Below are positions 12,414-24,333 of a stretch of DNA of 64,000 bases, piece by piece. The stretch comes from Pohlia nutans (lineage: Eukaryota; Streptophyta; Bryopsida; Bryales; Mniaceae): assembly GCA_022496805.1 (NCBI GenBank), contig CM040103.1, positions 2,808,001 through 2,872,000 on the forward strand, written 5' to 3'. Position numbers and translations under genes: made by a program. The notes beneath the pieces were generated by a model. It was given only the letters and a program-made list of their open reading frames with translations. It did not search any database and was not told the origin of the DNA. The stretch's first letter is position 1; each line of letters starts with the position of its first letter.

Positions 12414-15400
12414 ATGGTGAAGTTCCTGAAGCCCAACAAGGTGGTGGTGCTCTTGCAGGGCCGCTACGCCGGCCGCAAGGCCGTCATCGTCAAGAACTTC
12501 GACGATGGCAGCAAGGAGCGCCCTTACGGCCACGCCATCGTCTGCGGTATCGCCAAGTACCCCCGCAAGGTACCAAACCCTAAACCCTCTCTACATGTCC
12601 TTTCAATCTTACTCCCTCCGGCCCAAAGTTATTTTCATGTTTGAAAGTCATGTTTGAAAGTGCATTTTTAAGTAGGTCATATTGTGAGAAACATGATTAA
12701 AAAAGGTTCCAAATTATTTCACTAGAATGATTGAAGAACATTGCATGTGTTCATTTCAACCTACATAAAATTAGCCACAAGCAAGGTACCACACTTCCCT
12801 AAACCCTAAACCCTCTCTACATGTCCTTTAAATCTTACTCACTCCGTCCCAAAGTTATTTTCATGTTTGAAAGTTATGTTTGAAAGCGCTTTTTTAAGTA
12901 GGTCATATTGTAAGAAGCATGATTAAAAAAGGTTCCAAATTATGTCACTAGAATGATTGAAGAACATTGCATGTGTGCATTGCAACCTAAATAAAATTAG
13001 CCACAAGGAAGTGTTTTTTGACCTACTTAAAAAAGCACTTCAAACATGACTTTCAAACATGACAATAACTTTGGGACGACGGAGGGAGTAGTTTAGACAG
13101 ATTGCGGTTTCCGGGTGAATTTGACAGAGGATAGTGTTCGTACCTCTTTGCGTATTTCAGGTTGATACTCAGAGAATGTCATAGTTCGTGTTCTAACTCA
13201 ATGAACTATGACATTTAAAACGCTTTTTTTTTTTTCCCCAAAAAACCGTCTCAACAGTTTATTTACATTTTTTAATAGTATACTGGATGCCCCATATAAC
13301 AACGCTTTTAAACTGTTCACGAAAATCCAGGACTGGCATTGAATTAGAAGCTTTCAATGAACACCTGTTGGAGATACTCAGTGAATGTCATAGTCTGTGT
13401 TCTAACTCAACGCTTTTTTTTTTCCCCCAAAAAAGCCGGAGATAATCAGTGAATGTCATAGTCCGTGTTTTCTACTCAACGCTTTTTTTTTCCCTCAAAA
13501 AAGCCGTCTCAACAGTTTATTTACATTTTTTGATAGTATAGTGGATGCCCCATAAACCAACGCTTTTTAAGCTTTTCACGTAAATCTAATACTGGTATTG
13601 AATTAGAAGCTTTCAATGAATACCTGTTGGAGATATTGGTGGTTTATAGTGCACGTTGGTTATTGGGTCATCCACCTTAATATGTAGCTTTTGTGTCACT
13701 CTCATTGTTTGAAATGGACAGGGTTCACGTTTGGAGTATTCAATATAGTAAAATGTTGCAAACAATAAATACAGAAGTCAGAATCTACGGGGTTTGTATG
13801 GAGAGAACTTGTACCAGAGGGGTTGGTGTCCCCTGAGTAGTGAGCAGATTTTTAGGTTTTCAAGATGAATTACTTTTTGTTTGCTACGACGAGGTGCAGA
13901 TAATATTTTTAGGGTTTCGAATTTGGGTTGTGAGTGCGCAATATGGAATGATCAGGTGTTGCTTAATTTGAAATGGAATCTTTCTGTAACATAACCTGCA
14001 TCCGAGATTTATTATTTCGAGTTGAGCTGAGAATAACACGACCTTGGCTCCTCAGGAAACTTGCTTTAGTTGATAGATGTGAGTTCTTATTTTTTTTGTG
14101 GAAATTTGAACGTCAAAGAAGAACTCAAGGCATGCAAATTAGAGGACGTCTGCATGGTCAAGTTTGAAAAAATACAATTGAATTTACTGTTTTAACATTG
14201 ATCTTTATGTATCTGAATACAGGTGATCAAGAAGGCGTCACAGAAGACCATTGCCAAGCGCTCCAGGCTGAAAGCTTTCACGAAAGTGGTGAATTACAAC
14301 CACATCATGCCCACCAGGTACCTGTCACCGCAAAGTTTCTCAAGAGTTTTTATGTCCGTGAGTCTGAATTCGGCTGTTGTTACGTACATTCCAATCTACT
14401 GCACTTTCCAATCTGAGCTTTGAGTTTATAGTTGTGCCTTCATTTAATCCCAGCCTTACGTGACATGTTTGTCTGATTCATGGGAGGCCTAAAGAAAACT
14501 GGAAGTTTCGCTGACAACACCCTTACTAATGGGTGCACTCTGATAGTAGCTTCTCAGACAGCCTATTTGTATCGTCGGTAATGATTTTACGAGTTTTCTT
14601 TTACTTGATAGTAAGGTAGAGGGCTCCAAAACCAACAGGGTTCTAATTTCAACATAATCTAGACCATTTATTTTAGAACAAAAATCTAGGCACATCATAG
14701 AGCTCTTATTGAATGTTGGACCAAAATGATAAGCTATCTATGATCTTCCTAGATTTAGGTTCTAGGATGATTACTGTGCCTAGATTCTATTGAAATTAGA
14801 ACCCTGTTGGTTTTGGAGCCCTCTACCTTATATTCAATTTGTAGTGAAGGGTTTGCTGAGACGCTTAGTTTGATCATCATGGTTTCTAGTCCACTGCAAA
14901 ACACAGCTTTTCCTTCACACAAGGAAGTTGCTGCGAGTCTTTCGCCTAAAGTATGTGTGTTTTAGTTGGGATTTTTCATTTGCAGCTGAAAATTTATTAG
15001 GAGATCTAGCGTATGAGAGCTCAAAGTTCCAATGTTTACATGTTGCAGGTACACTTTGGACGTTGATTTGAAGTCCACTGTGACTGCCGAGAAATTGGAG
15101 TCCACTGCCAGCCGTGTAGAAGCCAGAAAGGTATTTAATTGTTCACCACTCCTACCTTTGGTTACTTGTGTATGGGATTTCAGTATTATTTTTGTGGCAC
15201 GTGAAATTTGGTTGTTCCATGTAAGACGAGTACTTAACCCTTAAACGTTAAAACGTGCCTTGGCGACCAGTAGAATACAGTGTTTTTTGGTTGTATTTGG
15301 AATGTATCCTCACCTTTAATGGGTTAGAGTTCAAAAAAAAAAAGTTGAAATCTAAATCAATGTGGTTTTAGTGAGCTATTGAGATCTCAATTTAGAGTTT

Positions 15401-15592
15401 CTTGTTGGTAGCAAATCCCAACTATACGACATTGTATATACTATCCCCATCGGACGTTTAAGGGTTAATGTTGCACCTGTACGTGTCAATAAGAGATTGG
15501 TGATTTGATGTTGGCAGGGGGCGAAAGCAGTTTTGGAAGAGAGGTTCAAGACTGGCAAGAACAGGTGGTTCTTCTCCAAGCTTAGGTTCTGA
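12414..15592 (+). CDS. RPL27: 60S ribosomal protein L27 (eL27), 135 aa, 4 exons
   Basis: Exons 12414-12569, 14223-14317, 15049-15130 and 15518-15592 total 408 nt, giving 135 residues, the usual length of plant eL27. The product begins [20 protein letters not shown], a KOW-type fold start; it then has the basic [18 protein letters not shown] segment and ends [10 protein letters not shown]. All of these are hallmarks of the eL27 family of the large cytosolic ribosomal subunit. All splice sites are GT..AG and phases agree. The start ATG has ACC immediately before it and no upstream in-frame alternative is needed. Intron 1 is long (1.65 kb) and full of duplications and a Stowaway-like MITE; introns 2 and 3 each carry one MITE. 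The identification is secure. Confidence 0.97.
12565..13012 (+). repeat. Tandem duplication spanning the RPL27 exon 1 donor edge
   Basis: The phrase GCAAGGTACC, which is the last five exon bases plus the donor, occurs at 12,565 and again at 12,781. In both places it is followed by ACCCTAAACCCTCTCTACAT and the start of the MITE. The repeat period is about 216 bp. Confidence 0.75.
12612..13088. mobile_element. Stowaway-like MITE, internally duplicated
   Basis: The ends CTCCCTCCGGCCCAAAGTTA and the matching right end TTTGGGACGACGGAGGGAG are typical of Stowaway elements and are flanked by TA on both sides. The left half occurs twice because of a local duplication of about 216 bp that also copied the adjoining splice-donor region. 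It is in RPL27 intron 1. Confidence 0.8.
13150..13635 (+). repeat. Local tandem duplication in RPL27 intron 1
   Basis: The phrases CAGTGAATGTCATAGTC, a T-run followed by CAAAAAAGCC, and GTCTCAACAGTTTATTTACA recur. Starting points near 13,160, 13,370 and 13,440 show one full duplication of about 220-260 bp with a partial third copy. No protein is encoded. Confidence 0.7.
14612..14830. mobile_element. Hairpin MITE with TAAGGTAGA ends, copy 2
   Basis: The inverted ends TAAGGTAGAGGGCTCCAAAA and TTTTGGAGCCCTCTACCTTA are an exact match. The core is shared with the element at 9,215-9,438, but the arms differ. It is in intron 2 of RPL27. Confidence 0.8.
15234..15468. mobile_element. TTAA-type MITE, family F copy 1
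   Basis: It starts TTAA-CCCTTAAACGTT and ends CGGACGTTTAAGGG-TTAA. An inverted relative lies at 25,527-25,759, sharing 'gctattgagatctcaattt' in the opposite orientation. It is in intron 3 of RPL27, about 50 bp before the last exon. Confidence 0.75.
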
Positions 15593-16342
15593 GCAGTTTC
15601 AGAAAGTTTTGGGCAGTTGTTTTGGATCCCATACTGTTCCTTAATCATGTTATGGAAAGAGGTTGGATGTCGTTCAGCATTCACAATTGAAAGCAACTCT
15701 TACTCGCTTCACATTCCTTGTTTTTTTTGTCCATGGTAGTTTAAGATTATTCAATGTCCACTATCAGGTGTGAAGTCATCGTGTTTATTACTGCTATAAT
15801 TATGCAAATTCTTTTGTTCGCATGAATGCCAACCATCATTATGAAGTGTTTTTGACTTGGAAATATACTCACTTCATATTGAAGTTGTCTTAATGAAATG
15901 GTATTGGTAGTTTAGCTGAATGTCAGTGTAGTCATACATGGAGTGTGAGTACACTGGGGCTGGCGTAGCCTGTTTTATAGATTCGTTATTATTAGGTGAC
16001 ATCCAATTCCGTTTTAGAGAGTGTGATGCCTTCGAGCCTTTGGTGATTTCCATGGGTCTTCACATTGATAGACCTTTTAAATGTCATTGATGCCGAGGCA
16101 CTCTAAATGCATGCGACATCCTGGAGCCATGTAGCATTCTGGCAATCCCTACTGTTGCATGTAAATGTGACATTTAGCACAAAACCATCCTAGTTTTTTG
16201 TTTTTCTAGGATATTTTTAACAGTTGTACCAAGATTTAACCCTTTAGTAGGACATTCCTTTGAAGAATAGTCAATGTAGATTTCAAGATTTGTTCAAATA
16301 ATTTTTTTTGATATTTTTCATGATTGAAATTGTATGTTTCCT

Positions 16343-16566
16343 ACTACACTAAATAGGTAGATTAGTGTTCGATACACTAATTTACATAAACATGTTGTAA
16401 GTTTTTACTGTTGACCAATTTTTTTACCCTCTATATTGGTCAAGATGGGGATCTTTCAATAGTATTGGAATCAATGTATTTGGTAATTTTTTTTGTCGAG
16501 AGTAAAAATCTATAATATTTTCAAATCTTATAATTATCTAACACTACTCTACCTATTTAGTGTAGT
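16343..16566. mobile_element. MITE with ACTACACTAAATAGG ends, copy 1
   Basis: The inverted ends ACTACACTAAATAGGTAG and CTACCTATTTAGTGTAGT are flanked by CCT on both sides. A second copy in opposite orientation is at 43,534-43,760. The 3-bp flank and CACTA near the tip suggest a CACTA relative. Confidence 0.7.
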
Positions 16567-16605
16567 CCTAAAACTTTTCTTTTTTTTTGATACAGGAGTT
16601 ATCCG

Positions 16606-16975
16606 TAAAGTCACCTTGGATTTGAAGAATCAACCAAGAATTTTGCTTGATTGTACTCTTATTTCTTCACTTCAATTAGTTAGAAGGTGTTCATTTGATT
16701 CAAAAAATAAAAATAGTTAGAAGGTGTGGAAGATCTTGGTGGTTTATCATTTTTAGGTGTGTAAGAGCTTGGTGGTCTTCAAAAGTTTTCAAAAGTTTCT
16801 TAGCTCCTTTCTTGGTGCTAAATTTTTTCTGAAAACTTTTAAAGACACACCTAATAATGATAAACCACCAAAATCTTACACACCTTTTAACTATTTAGAG
16901 TAAACAAATAAGAGTATAATAAAGCAAAATTCTTGGTTGATTCTTCAAATCCAAGGTGACTTTACGGATAACTCA
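16606..16975. repeat. Long hairpin repeat of about 370 bp
   Basis: The left end GAGTTATCCGTAAAGTCACC is repeated inverted at the right end, and the arms stay complementary through much of the element. Relatives occur at 1-215 and 37,118-37,270, so this is a dispersed fold-back repeat. Confidence 0.75.
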
Positions 16976-19720
16976 ACAAAATGAACTTTTTACAAGTTTT
17001 CATTTCAAATATTTCAAATTAATGACAAAAAATCTTTAAAAAATATAAAATTCCTAAAACATGTGCAAATGACAATGGAGAATCACATTACATATTCTCT
17101 GTAGAATTTTTTAATTTTAATTTTAAAATTCAAAAGGTGAACATCCTATGTGGTGTAATTCAGAATTTGAGCTACATAGCTTGCAGCAGAAATAAAATAT
17201 TTGAAATTTATAAGATCCGAAAAGTGAAGTGAAAACTAGACTCGATAAACTTCATTTTCTCAATTGAAAGCAGTAGCAAAAAACTTCATCTTCAAGGTCA
17301 AAATTGACTTTGACCAACAAACATCCACTATTTGAATGCAGAGTTCTTAAAAGGTTAACAAAATATCACAAATTTGTTTTTTCAATTTTGTAAAAATTGT
17401 TACTAAATTTATCCTTGAAATGTGAATTGGGTGGTTTTGTACTACATTTACATTTTGGACCTAGAAGGTGATCTAGAACCCTATACACCTTTGGAACTCC
17501 ATATTATCACATTTGTATGCCACTTCTTGTGACCACAAAATGTGAGTGGATACGCACATGTTTGAGCTGGGTTTGGGATCAATTGCTTTGCACAGTAATC
17601 ACCAACAAGTTTACCTTCATTCAACTTTTCAGAGAAGTGTTGATAAAAGTTTACAAAAATTATAAGCTTTGAGCCTACTTTGGACGAGTTGTAGGGCACA
17701 AGATGAACCACATATACGATTGAGTTTTGATGATAATTTTTTTTAATTTTTAATTAATTTATTTGAAATTCAAGCCTTCATTTTTTACCCTTAATTCAAA
17801 CAACTATGAATACAAATTTTGTTACTTGTGGTTTATAAACTTTCAATGGAAAGAATACAAACCCTCTGCTGAATCATATGAAAAAATAAAAATAAAAATA
17901 AAATAAAAATAAATAAAATAAATAAAAAATAAAAAATAAAAAATAAAAAATAAAAATAAAATAAAAATAAAAATAAAATAATAAAATATATATATATCAT
18001 GATTTTTGGGGTTATATTTACTAAAATATCAATGTTTGAAGTTTTCAATTCAGGAATGTTCAATTTGAAAATAAGTTTTGTAATTTAAAAAAAAAAAAAT
18101 CTGATCTTAAAATTGTCCTAAAAAGTAAATTTTCACACTTCAAATAGTTTAACATATATTAATTTTAATTTTAATTTTAATATTAATTTTTTTAATAAAT
18201 TTAAGTATTTGATTCAATCCTTCGAAAACTTGAATGAACGTAAACTTATTGTTGGGTATTGTATTGTACTGTACCATTAAATACGAGTTGTAATTTTTAC
18301 AAATGGTGGTCTATCTAAATGGTAAATAGCATATTGAAAACATCCAAAAAATTTGTATGATTTTCAATTACATATGAGTATATGTAATGATGATAAAGTA
18401 GACTCTAATATGATTCCAATACAATTTACAATTTGAAATACTGTTCATTTTTGAGCGTACATGGGCCTTCCAAAGTTCCCACAAGTTTCAACTGATCCAA
18501 AAATTCGTAACCATCTTCTACCCCACTGTACAATGACTGTACAATGACTGATGACCAAGTCTCACTAGTAAGATATGATGCTCGTCCAGATTCATTGTGT
18601 TCTGATATTGCACGCTTGACCAAGTAATTGCAGAATAAACATATATATTAGTTCAGCATTTTTTCTTGATATCAACACCATAACAACATGATATCAAGAA
18701 AAATAACATGATAATTATCAAGAAAAATGACTGAACTGATAACATCGATGTATTTGTCAAGACTTAAGGTAGAAGCACCAGAAACTGTTAGGTACCAATT
18801 GTGGTCACCTATAAAAGCACATGTTTCAACTTTAGGAGTCCCCAACCTAATTATCACATGTATTAATTATGAATATCAAGTTAGCAATCTGATTGGACTA
18901 GAAATGAAAAACAGTTATTGGTATACCTACTAACATCAATAGTAGTCCATGCATATTAAGTTTGAAAATTTATAACAAAATCATACATTGTGAAAAAATT
19001 AATTAAAAATTGAACTTGGTTATTGAACCCAACGATTTATATGCTGCAATTTTTTATCATTGAAAAGCAGCGCTCTATGTAGATTGAAATGCTTAAACTG
19101 ATGGCAACTGTACCCTTTACCTTATTAGATTTGGAAGGAGCAAACCGAGAGCAAGTACACAGAAATTCACGCAATAGAAATTACCCTTTGGAGTATGAAT
19201 GAAGAGGGAATCGAACTAGCCACTGCAGGAAAAATAAGAGTTGTCTTTGCAATAAGCTAAAGATCAAATCACTTCTAGAAAAGGCATCGCTGTCGCTTCT
19301 CACTCAAAACAATGTCAAAGTTCATTATACACACTCGTTTTACGTGACAAATCGCACTCACCAAGTCTTGAGAGCCCGGCAGTGAGTGCGAAGTGATACC
19401 TTTGACTCATCTACTAAGTGAAAAGCGACGCCTTCTCCTTGTAATGAATATGAAACGGACTCTGCAACAAAGTAAGGACAAACCGACAATGTCACTCAGG
19501 TGTGATGTCAGGGTGAAGTTATCTCTCAACAAAATTCAATACAAATGTTCTGTTGTCAGCAATTTCATTTGAAGTAACCAGGTTGGCTTGATAGCTCCCT
19601 TTTCTGTTACGAGAAGCACTCATCGAGAGGAATATTCATGAAGGGAAAACCAACACGTACAGTCTCTGCCTTGAGCTATTGTTTTGTAAGCAAAATGGCA
19701 GCGTCTGTCGCTTTTACTGA

Positions 19721-20040
19721 CATAACATTCAGTAGCCGCTGTGACTGTTGTCTTCCTCCATTAGAATGATGTGGAATATTTCACATCATTTCATCTCCTC
19801 AATGAAATGATGTGGGATATGTCACGTCGCATCAGTAGCTATGGGGCAGGTGCCATTAAGCAAGAGCAACTAACTATAGTGAATAGTAATTAAAAGCACT
19901 CACTCAGTCACAATTCAATAATGTCATGTAATTGTTTGTTTGATTCAATAACCCACTCAATTACAGATCCACTAGTCATTCTATATATAAAGGTGGATGA
20001 AGGTAACAGGGAGTTTTTTTGAAGGCTACTGAATGTTATG
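19721..20040. mobile_element. MITE with CATAACATTCAGTAGCC ends (family D), intact copy
   Basis: The left end CATAACATTCAGTAGCC is mirrored at the right by GGCTACTGAATGTTATG. It carries an unoccupied TTAA at 19,856-19,859 that corresponds to the insertion point in the copy at 24,334-25,156. Fragments of the same ends occur near 20,105, 20,260 and 47,360. Confidence 0.8.
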
Positions 20041-20662
20041 GAGTATATCGATTAGTTTATAGAACGTATAGAGAAGAGAGTTTGTCACGTCACAAATTTC
20101 AAAGATAACATTCAGTAGTCTTCATGTTCACTGCCTTTCCTTCATGCATCATCTTAGGACTCTACTTGTTCTGTTAATTACTGATTTGGTCTTGTTGGGT
20201 GTGGAATATGTTGTACCATCTACTGTAGGGCACGGCAAAGCCAATATAAGCTATTGAATGTTACGAAGCTAACTTACCATTGCAGAAGAATGCATATTCT
20301 TTGACAGAGCTAAAATAAGAATTACAGGTTGAAAAATGTGTTACACTGCGTCTCGTGAGAAATGTGTTACACATCGATCAAACAACATTTGTAAGGAGCA
20401 GTGCAACATAGGAGGACAATTAGTTTGTAAGGAGCAGTGCAACATAGGAGGGCAACTAGTGGAAAGTTACAATTTGCATTTTAAAATGGTAAATGTACAT
20501 TAAAAAATTAAAATTTTATATAATTTATACTACTTTGATCAATATATTTAAAGGATGACCATCATCTTTTCATTAATTACATCGGCTTTGAAAATATCAA
20601 AATTACAATGTTGGCATCTATGGTGATTGATCACAATATCTATGCCTATGGAGTTTACACCT

Positions 20663-21109
20663 CTATTTCCTACCCATGCCTACAAATAAACCATTTTTAA
20701 AATCAAATGTTATATGCTTAAATCCATCATCAAATTGAGGTTTTTTAGTTTGTTCATGAACGTTGTGGTTTTTATTCTTTATGATGAAGTCTCGCAATCT
20801 TTGTGCCTTATGTTGTGCCTTACGTTGTGCCTTCAATCTTCGTTCTTTTTTCACTTGCTGTAATTCATCATATGAAGCTCGGGCATTTTTGTCGCTAAGT
20901 ATGTTATATGCCTTTTGTAATTTTTGAAATTCTTTAGTTGCCATTAAAGGATTGTCTCTAAACTTGTCAGGATGAATTTCCAAAGCCCGTTTGTAATATG
21001 CTCTTCGAATATCAATATTTGTAACATGTGGTCCACTATGTTTCAATTCCAATACAGTATACAAATCTTCGTCCTCTGTCGGGTCCTCTATTTTTGTTTG
21101 GCTTGCCAT
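20663..21109 (-). CDS. J-domain protein, intronless, 148 aa (DNAJC17/Cwf23-like)
   Basis: The single open frame begins MASQTKIEDPTEDEDLYTVL. A J domain spans about residues 15-81, with the invariant HPD tripeptide in EIHPDKF and helix III/IV residues through ASYDEL. A Lys/Arg-rich helix of about 30 residues follows (KKERRLKAQRKAQHKAQRL), which resembles the segment after the J domain of spliceosomal J proteins of the DNAJC17/Cwf23 type; those also carry an RRM, which is absent here. J domains stimulate Hsp70 ATPase activity. The tail ends KNGLFVGMGRK, with no signal peptide or CaaX box. It is the only intronless gene here and lies in AT-rich, repeat-filled DNA, so it may be a retrocopy. The J domain is certain, the subfamily tentative. 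Confidence 0.8.
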   Translation of the reverse strand: MASQTKIEDPTEDEDLYTVLELKHSGPHVTNIDIRRAYYKRALEIHPDKFRDNPLMATKEFQKLQKAYNILSDKNARASYDELQQVKKERRLKAQRKAQHKAQRLRDFIIKNKNHNVHEQTKKPQFDDGFKHITFDFKNGLFVGMGRK

Positions 21110-22199
21110 ATTGAGAAAATATTCTATTAATTTTTGAATGCTACAAATATGAAAACTGCAAAATTATCAAAAAGAAGTCAAAATGAAGAATCTAATAAGT
21201 AAATATCTTGTATGATGGTTTAATAATAATCATTAAATGTTTGTTGGTTGTATAAACATATTTGTTATATTTTAATTGTATATTTTGTTTGTTAGCTTCA
21301 CGGTCTTGTATTTTATTTTTTGTACATTTTACTTTCTTGAACTTTTACTTTATCTTTTAAATTATCAAGTTTACTTTAATTTTACTTTATCTTTTAAATT
21401 ATCAAGTTTACTTTACTTTTACTTTCAAGCATAGTTTGAATGCACAAACTAACTTTTGGAACCAACGCTTTTAATCCTACAATAAACATTTTTATTATTC
21501 ACTTGGCACATGGTGAACATGGGCCTAGAAGCTGTTTGAAAGTGATGCCATTCAAAATTAGTTAAATATAAACTATTAAATATGAATAATTAAATATAAA
21601 ATTTAAATGAGTTTATTAAAAAATGAAGATAACATGTTTTTATTTTTTAAATATAATTAATTCATATAAAATGAAGAACCCAAGGCATGAAATTTGACAA
21701 ATAAAGTAGCCAATAAAAATAAAATAAAATAAAATAAAATAAATAAATATATATATATATATAATGAATTTTTGAGTGAATTTTAATCATTGAATTTTAT
21801 TTTTTTAAAGTTTAAAGAGCTATAGAAAAGTCTTTTTAACATTGCAAAGTTTTGAACCTCACCAAAAAAAATTATCAATTTTTGTACAAAAAAAATATTG
21901 ATTTATTGATGGTGCAGAACATCAATCAACTTCATATCTCAAAAGATGCTAAGTATTCAATTTAAAGGATTTTCTAAATTTTAATTATATATATATATAT
22001 TATTGTGCACAAAATTTATTAAAATGTTTTAAAAGCCATAAATTTGGTTTATGTTTGTAAAAGAATTTTTAAAATAATACTAACATTTTTGTTCATCATT
22101 TGTCAAAGTTAAAACTTCACTCAAAATTTTGTTCTTTACATTCCAAAGTTCTAAAGAATTTTGAGTTGTTATAAAATAGACAGACATTATTTCAGCCCT

Positions 22200-22784
22200 T
22201 TAACCCTTGACTACCTAGGCATCCATGTTTTGGACAATGTATAGAGTTCATCCACATTTTCTCAATCGTCATGCCCTTTTTGCAATGTGAAAATTTTAAT
22301 GGTAGGTTTTATAGGAGGTTAGCTTCATGCATATGTGAACTAATTTAAAACAAGATGATATGTAAAAATGTTATGTCTCATTTCATTTTGCAGTGATTCA
22401 CTGAGTAATTATAAGATATTATTTCAAAATAGTTCAAAAGTGCTCTTGAAAAGAACAATTCATAAAATTAAGCAACCAAAAATCTCCAAAATTCACTACA
22501 CTTAGAGTATTACATTTTAACCCGTTACAACAAATTTCATTCACAAATTGTTAATATCATATTTGTAATCAAATTGCAAATTAAAGCATTTTGAATTCTA
22601 TGTTTGAAATTATATACAAAACAATATTGATGATAGCAAACATAGATCTAACCATATGGATAAAATCCAAAACTCATAACTTATAACTTTTATTCATACC
22701 TCACGTTTAGAATATCCCTCTTAGTTCCATTTTTTATTGTATCTTTGCGATTCTCCAAATTTGAAAAGAGTCGTGGGCATTTAA
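22200..22784. mobile_element. TTAA-type MITE, family C, inverted copy
   Basis: It starts TTAA-CCCTTGACTACC and shares interior phrases in opposite orientation with 24,513-25,060 and 46,113-46,665, such as 'cactacacttagagtatt' and 'ttgtaatcaaattgcaa'. The right end is shortened where it meets the next element. Confidence 0.65.
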
Positions 22785-23540
22785 CCCCTAACCGTCCCAA
22801 CGTTCATAATTTGAACATTTTTTGAGGTAAATTCACCTTTTAAGAGCGGTGACTTTTGCAAAATGTATTCAGATTGAATGAAATTTAGTAAAACCAAACC
22901 GCATGATGTATGGAATGAGTGGTAAATTTTTTAGATCATTCCAAGATGTATTGGATTTTTGATGATCATTTGAAAGTAGGGGTCTTTTTTGAGACAAATT
23001 TTGTGCATTTTGATGGATGCAACTTTGCGGGCTTGCATCTCCATCCCTATCATGGTAAAATGTTCATGTCAATCCATGTTGATCTGAATGTTTGAGAATC
23101 ATTTTAGTGCACATGTCTATTCTGAATACTTTATGCTTTTTTGGGTCAAATGGGTCACTTATCGGGCTACTTTTTGACATTGCAAAGTCACATTAAATTT
23201 TTTCATGCATTCTTTTCTTTTTTGTGCCAATGTATTTATATGATAATTTTGAACTACATTATAGTTGAATTTTTCTTCATTTGAGTAATTTTGAAAACGA
23301 AATTCACCTCTAACTTTGTTGCTAGGAAAATTTCAGCATCCTTTTTTACACTAAAACACTATGATCCTGAAATCTATATGGCCAAATGACTCCAGATTTA
23401 AATCACATCATATAAATATGTATATTACAAGATTGTACGATTGAGATTTCTATACCTCACTTACTTTTAGACTTATAACACTAACATCAAAAGCAATGAT
23501 GTTTTTAAGCCCCAAAAAACTAGGGACGCTTAGGGGTTAA
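22781..23540. mobile_element. TTAA-type MITE, family G, 760 bp
   Basis: It starts TTAA-CCCCTAACCGTCCCAACG and ends CTAGGGACGCTTAGGGG-TTAA. It is the longest clear TTAA element here, and I found no transposase-like frame inside. Confidence 0.7.
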
Positions 23541-24333
23541 GGGTCAAGAGTTTTTCAACCATCGAAACTAAATTTGAAACTTCAAATTTTTTTTTAGAAG
23601 AAGTGATAAAATAACAGAAATGAAATTTCAAGAAATTCATTTATTAATTATTTTTATAAACTAAAAAATAGAGTCAACTCTAAATCCAACTGTCCAAAGT
23701 TACATAATTGTGATCATACAAAGTAATTAAATATGACAATTTAAAAAAGAAAGAGTATACATGATTAACAACTTTAAAAAGACGTTTTAATGTAACCCAT
23801 CATGTTCGTGTCACGTTGTGATTACTACTGTACTTGGCCGTCACGGTTGGCAAAAAAAACATTTATAAAAAGAAGTCCAAAATTCTAAGATTAAAAAAAA
23901 ACAAAAATTGATTTTTTTTTTCAAATATGTTCTTTAAGTTCAATGAGAGGATCTTAGAAAATATCTACAATATGTTAAAGAATATTCACATCATTTTAAC
24001 AAAAAATTAAACATTAGGCATGAGCTGTCAACCCTAACGGCTAGGGACAATGTATAAGTGTCTTTACATTTAAAATTTTGATATGTACTTAGTACCATTA
24101 CATTCTATAACAGTAGGATTGTGCACCCTCAATACTTTGTTTGCTTTTTCATGGTACAGTAACTTTCCTTGGAACTAGAATGAAAGATGAGACATGTCGT
24201 TATATGAGGGAATTTAGTACGAGTCAAGCAAGTAAGACATAATTAAGATATGAAAACAAAGAGCATCCAAGAGCATCGGAAAAAAATCTTGGAAACTTTA
24301 GTAGGGGTAGAAAGTCTGGGGTTTAAAAGTGTT

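Larger units (their letters stand above)
15593..20662. other. Intergenic region rich in MITE-like repeats and AT tracts
   Basis: It starts with the RPL27 3' UTR. It contains the CACTA-like repeat at 16,343-16,566, the hairpin repeat at 16,606-16,975, an A-rich (AAATAAAAAT)-type tract at about 17,880-17,995 and the repeat at 19,721-20,040. A short inverted pair around TTCTTGATATCA (18,660-18,700) is also present. No further gene is recognised. Confidence 0.5.

Noticed and set aside
12580..12830. Telomere-like CCCTAAACCCTAAA in RPL27 intron 1 and CCCCTAAA at many MITE tips
   Set aside because: Only one or two units occur at each site; in the MITEs they are element termini next to TTAA, not telomeric arrays.
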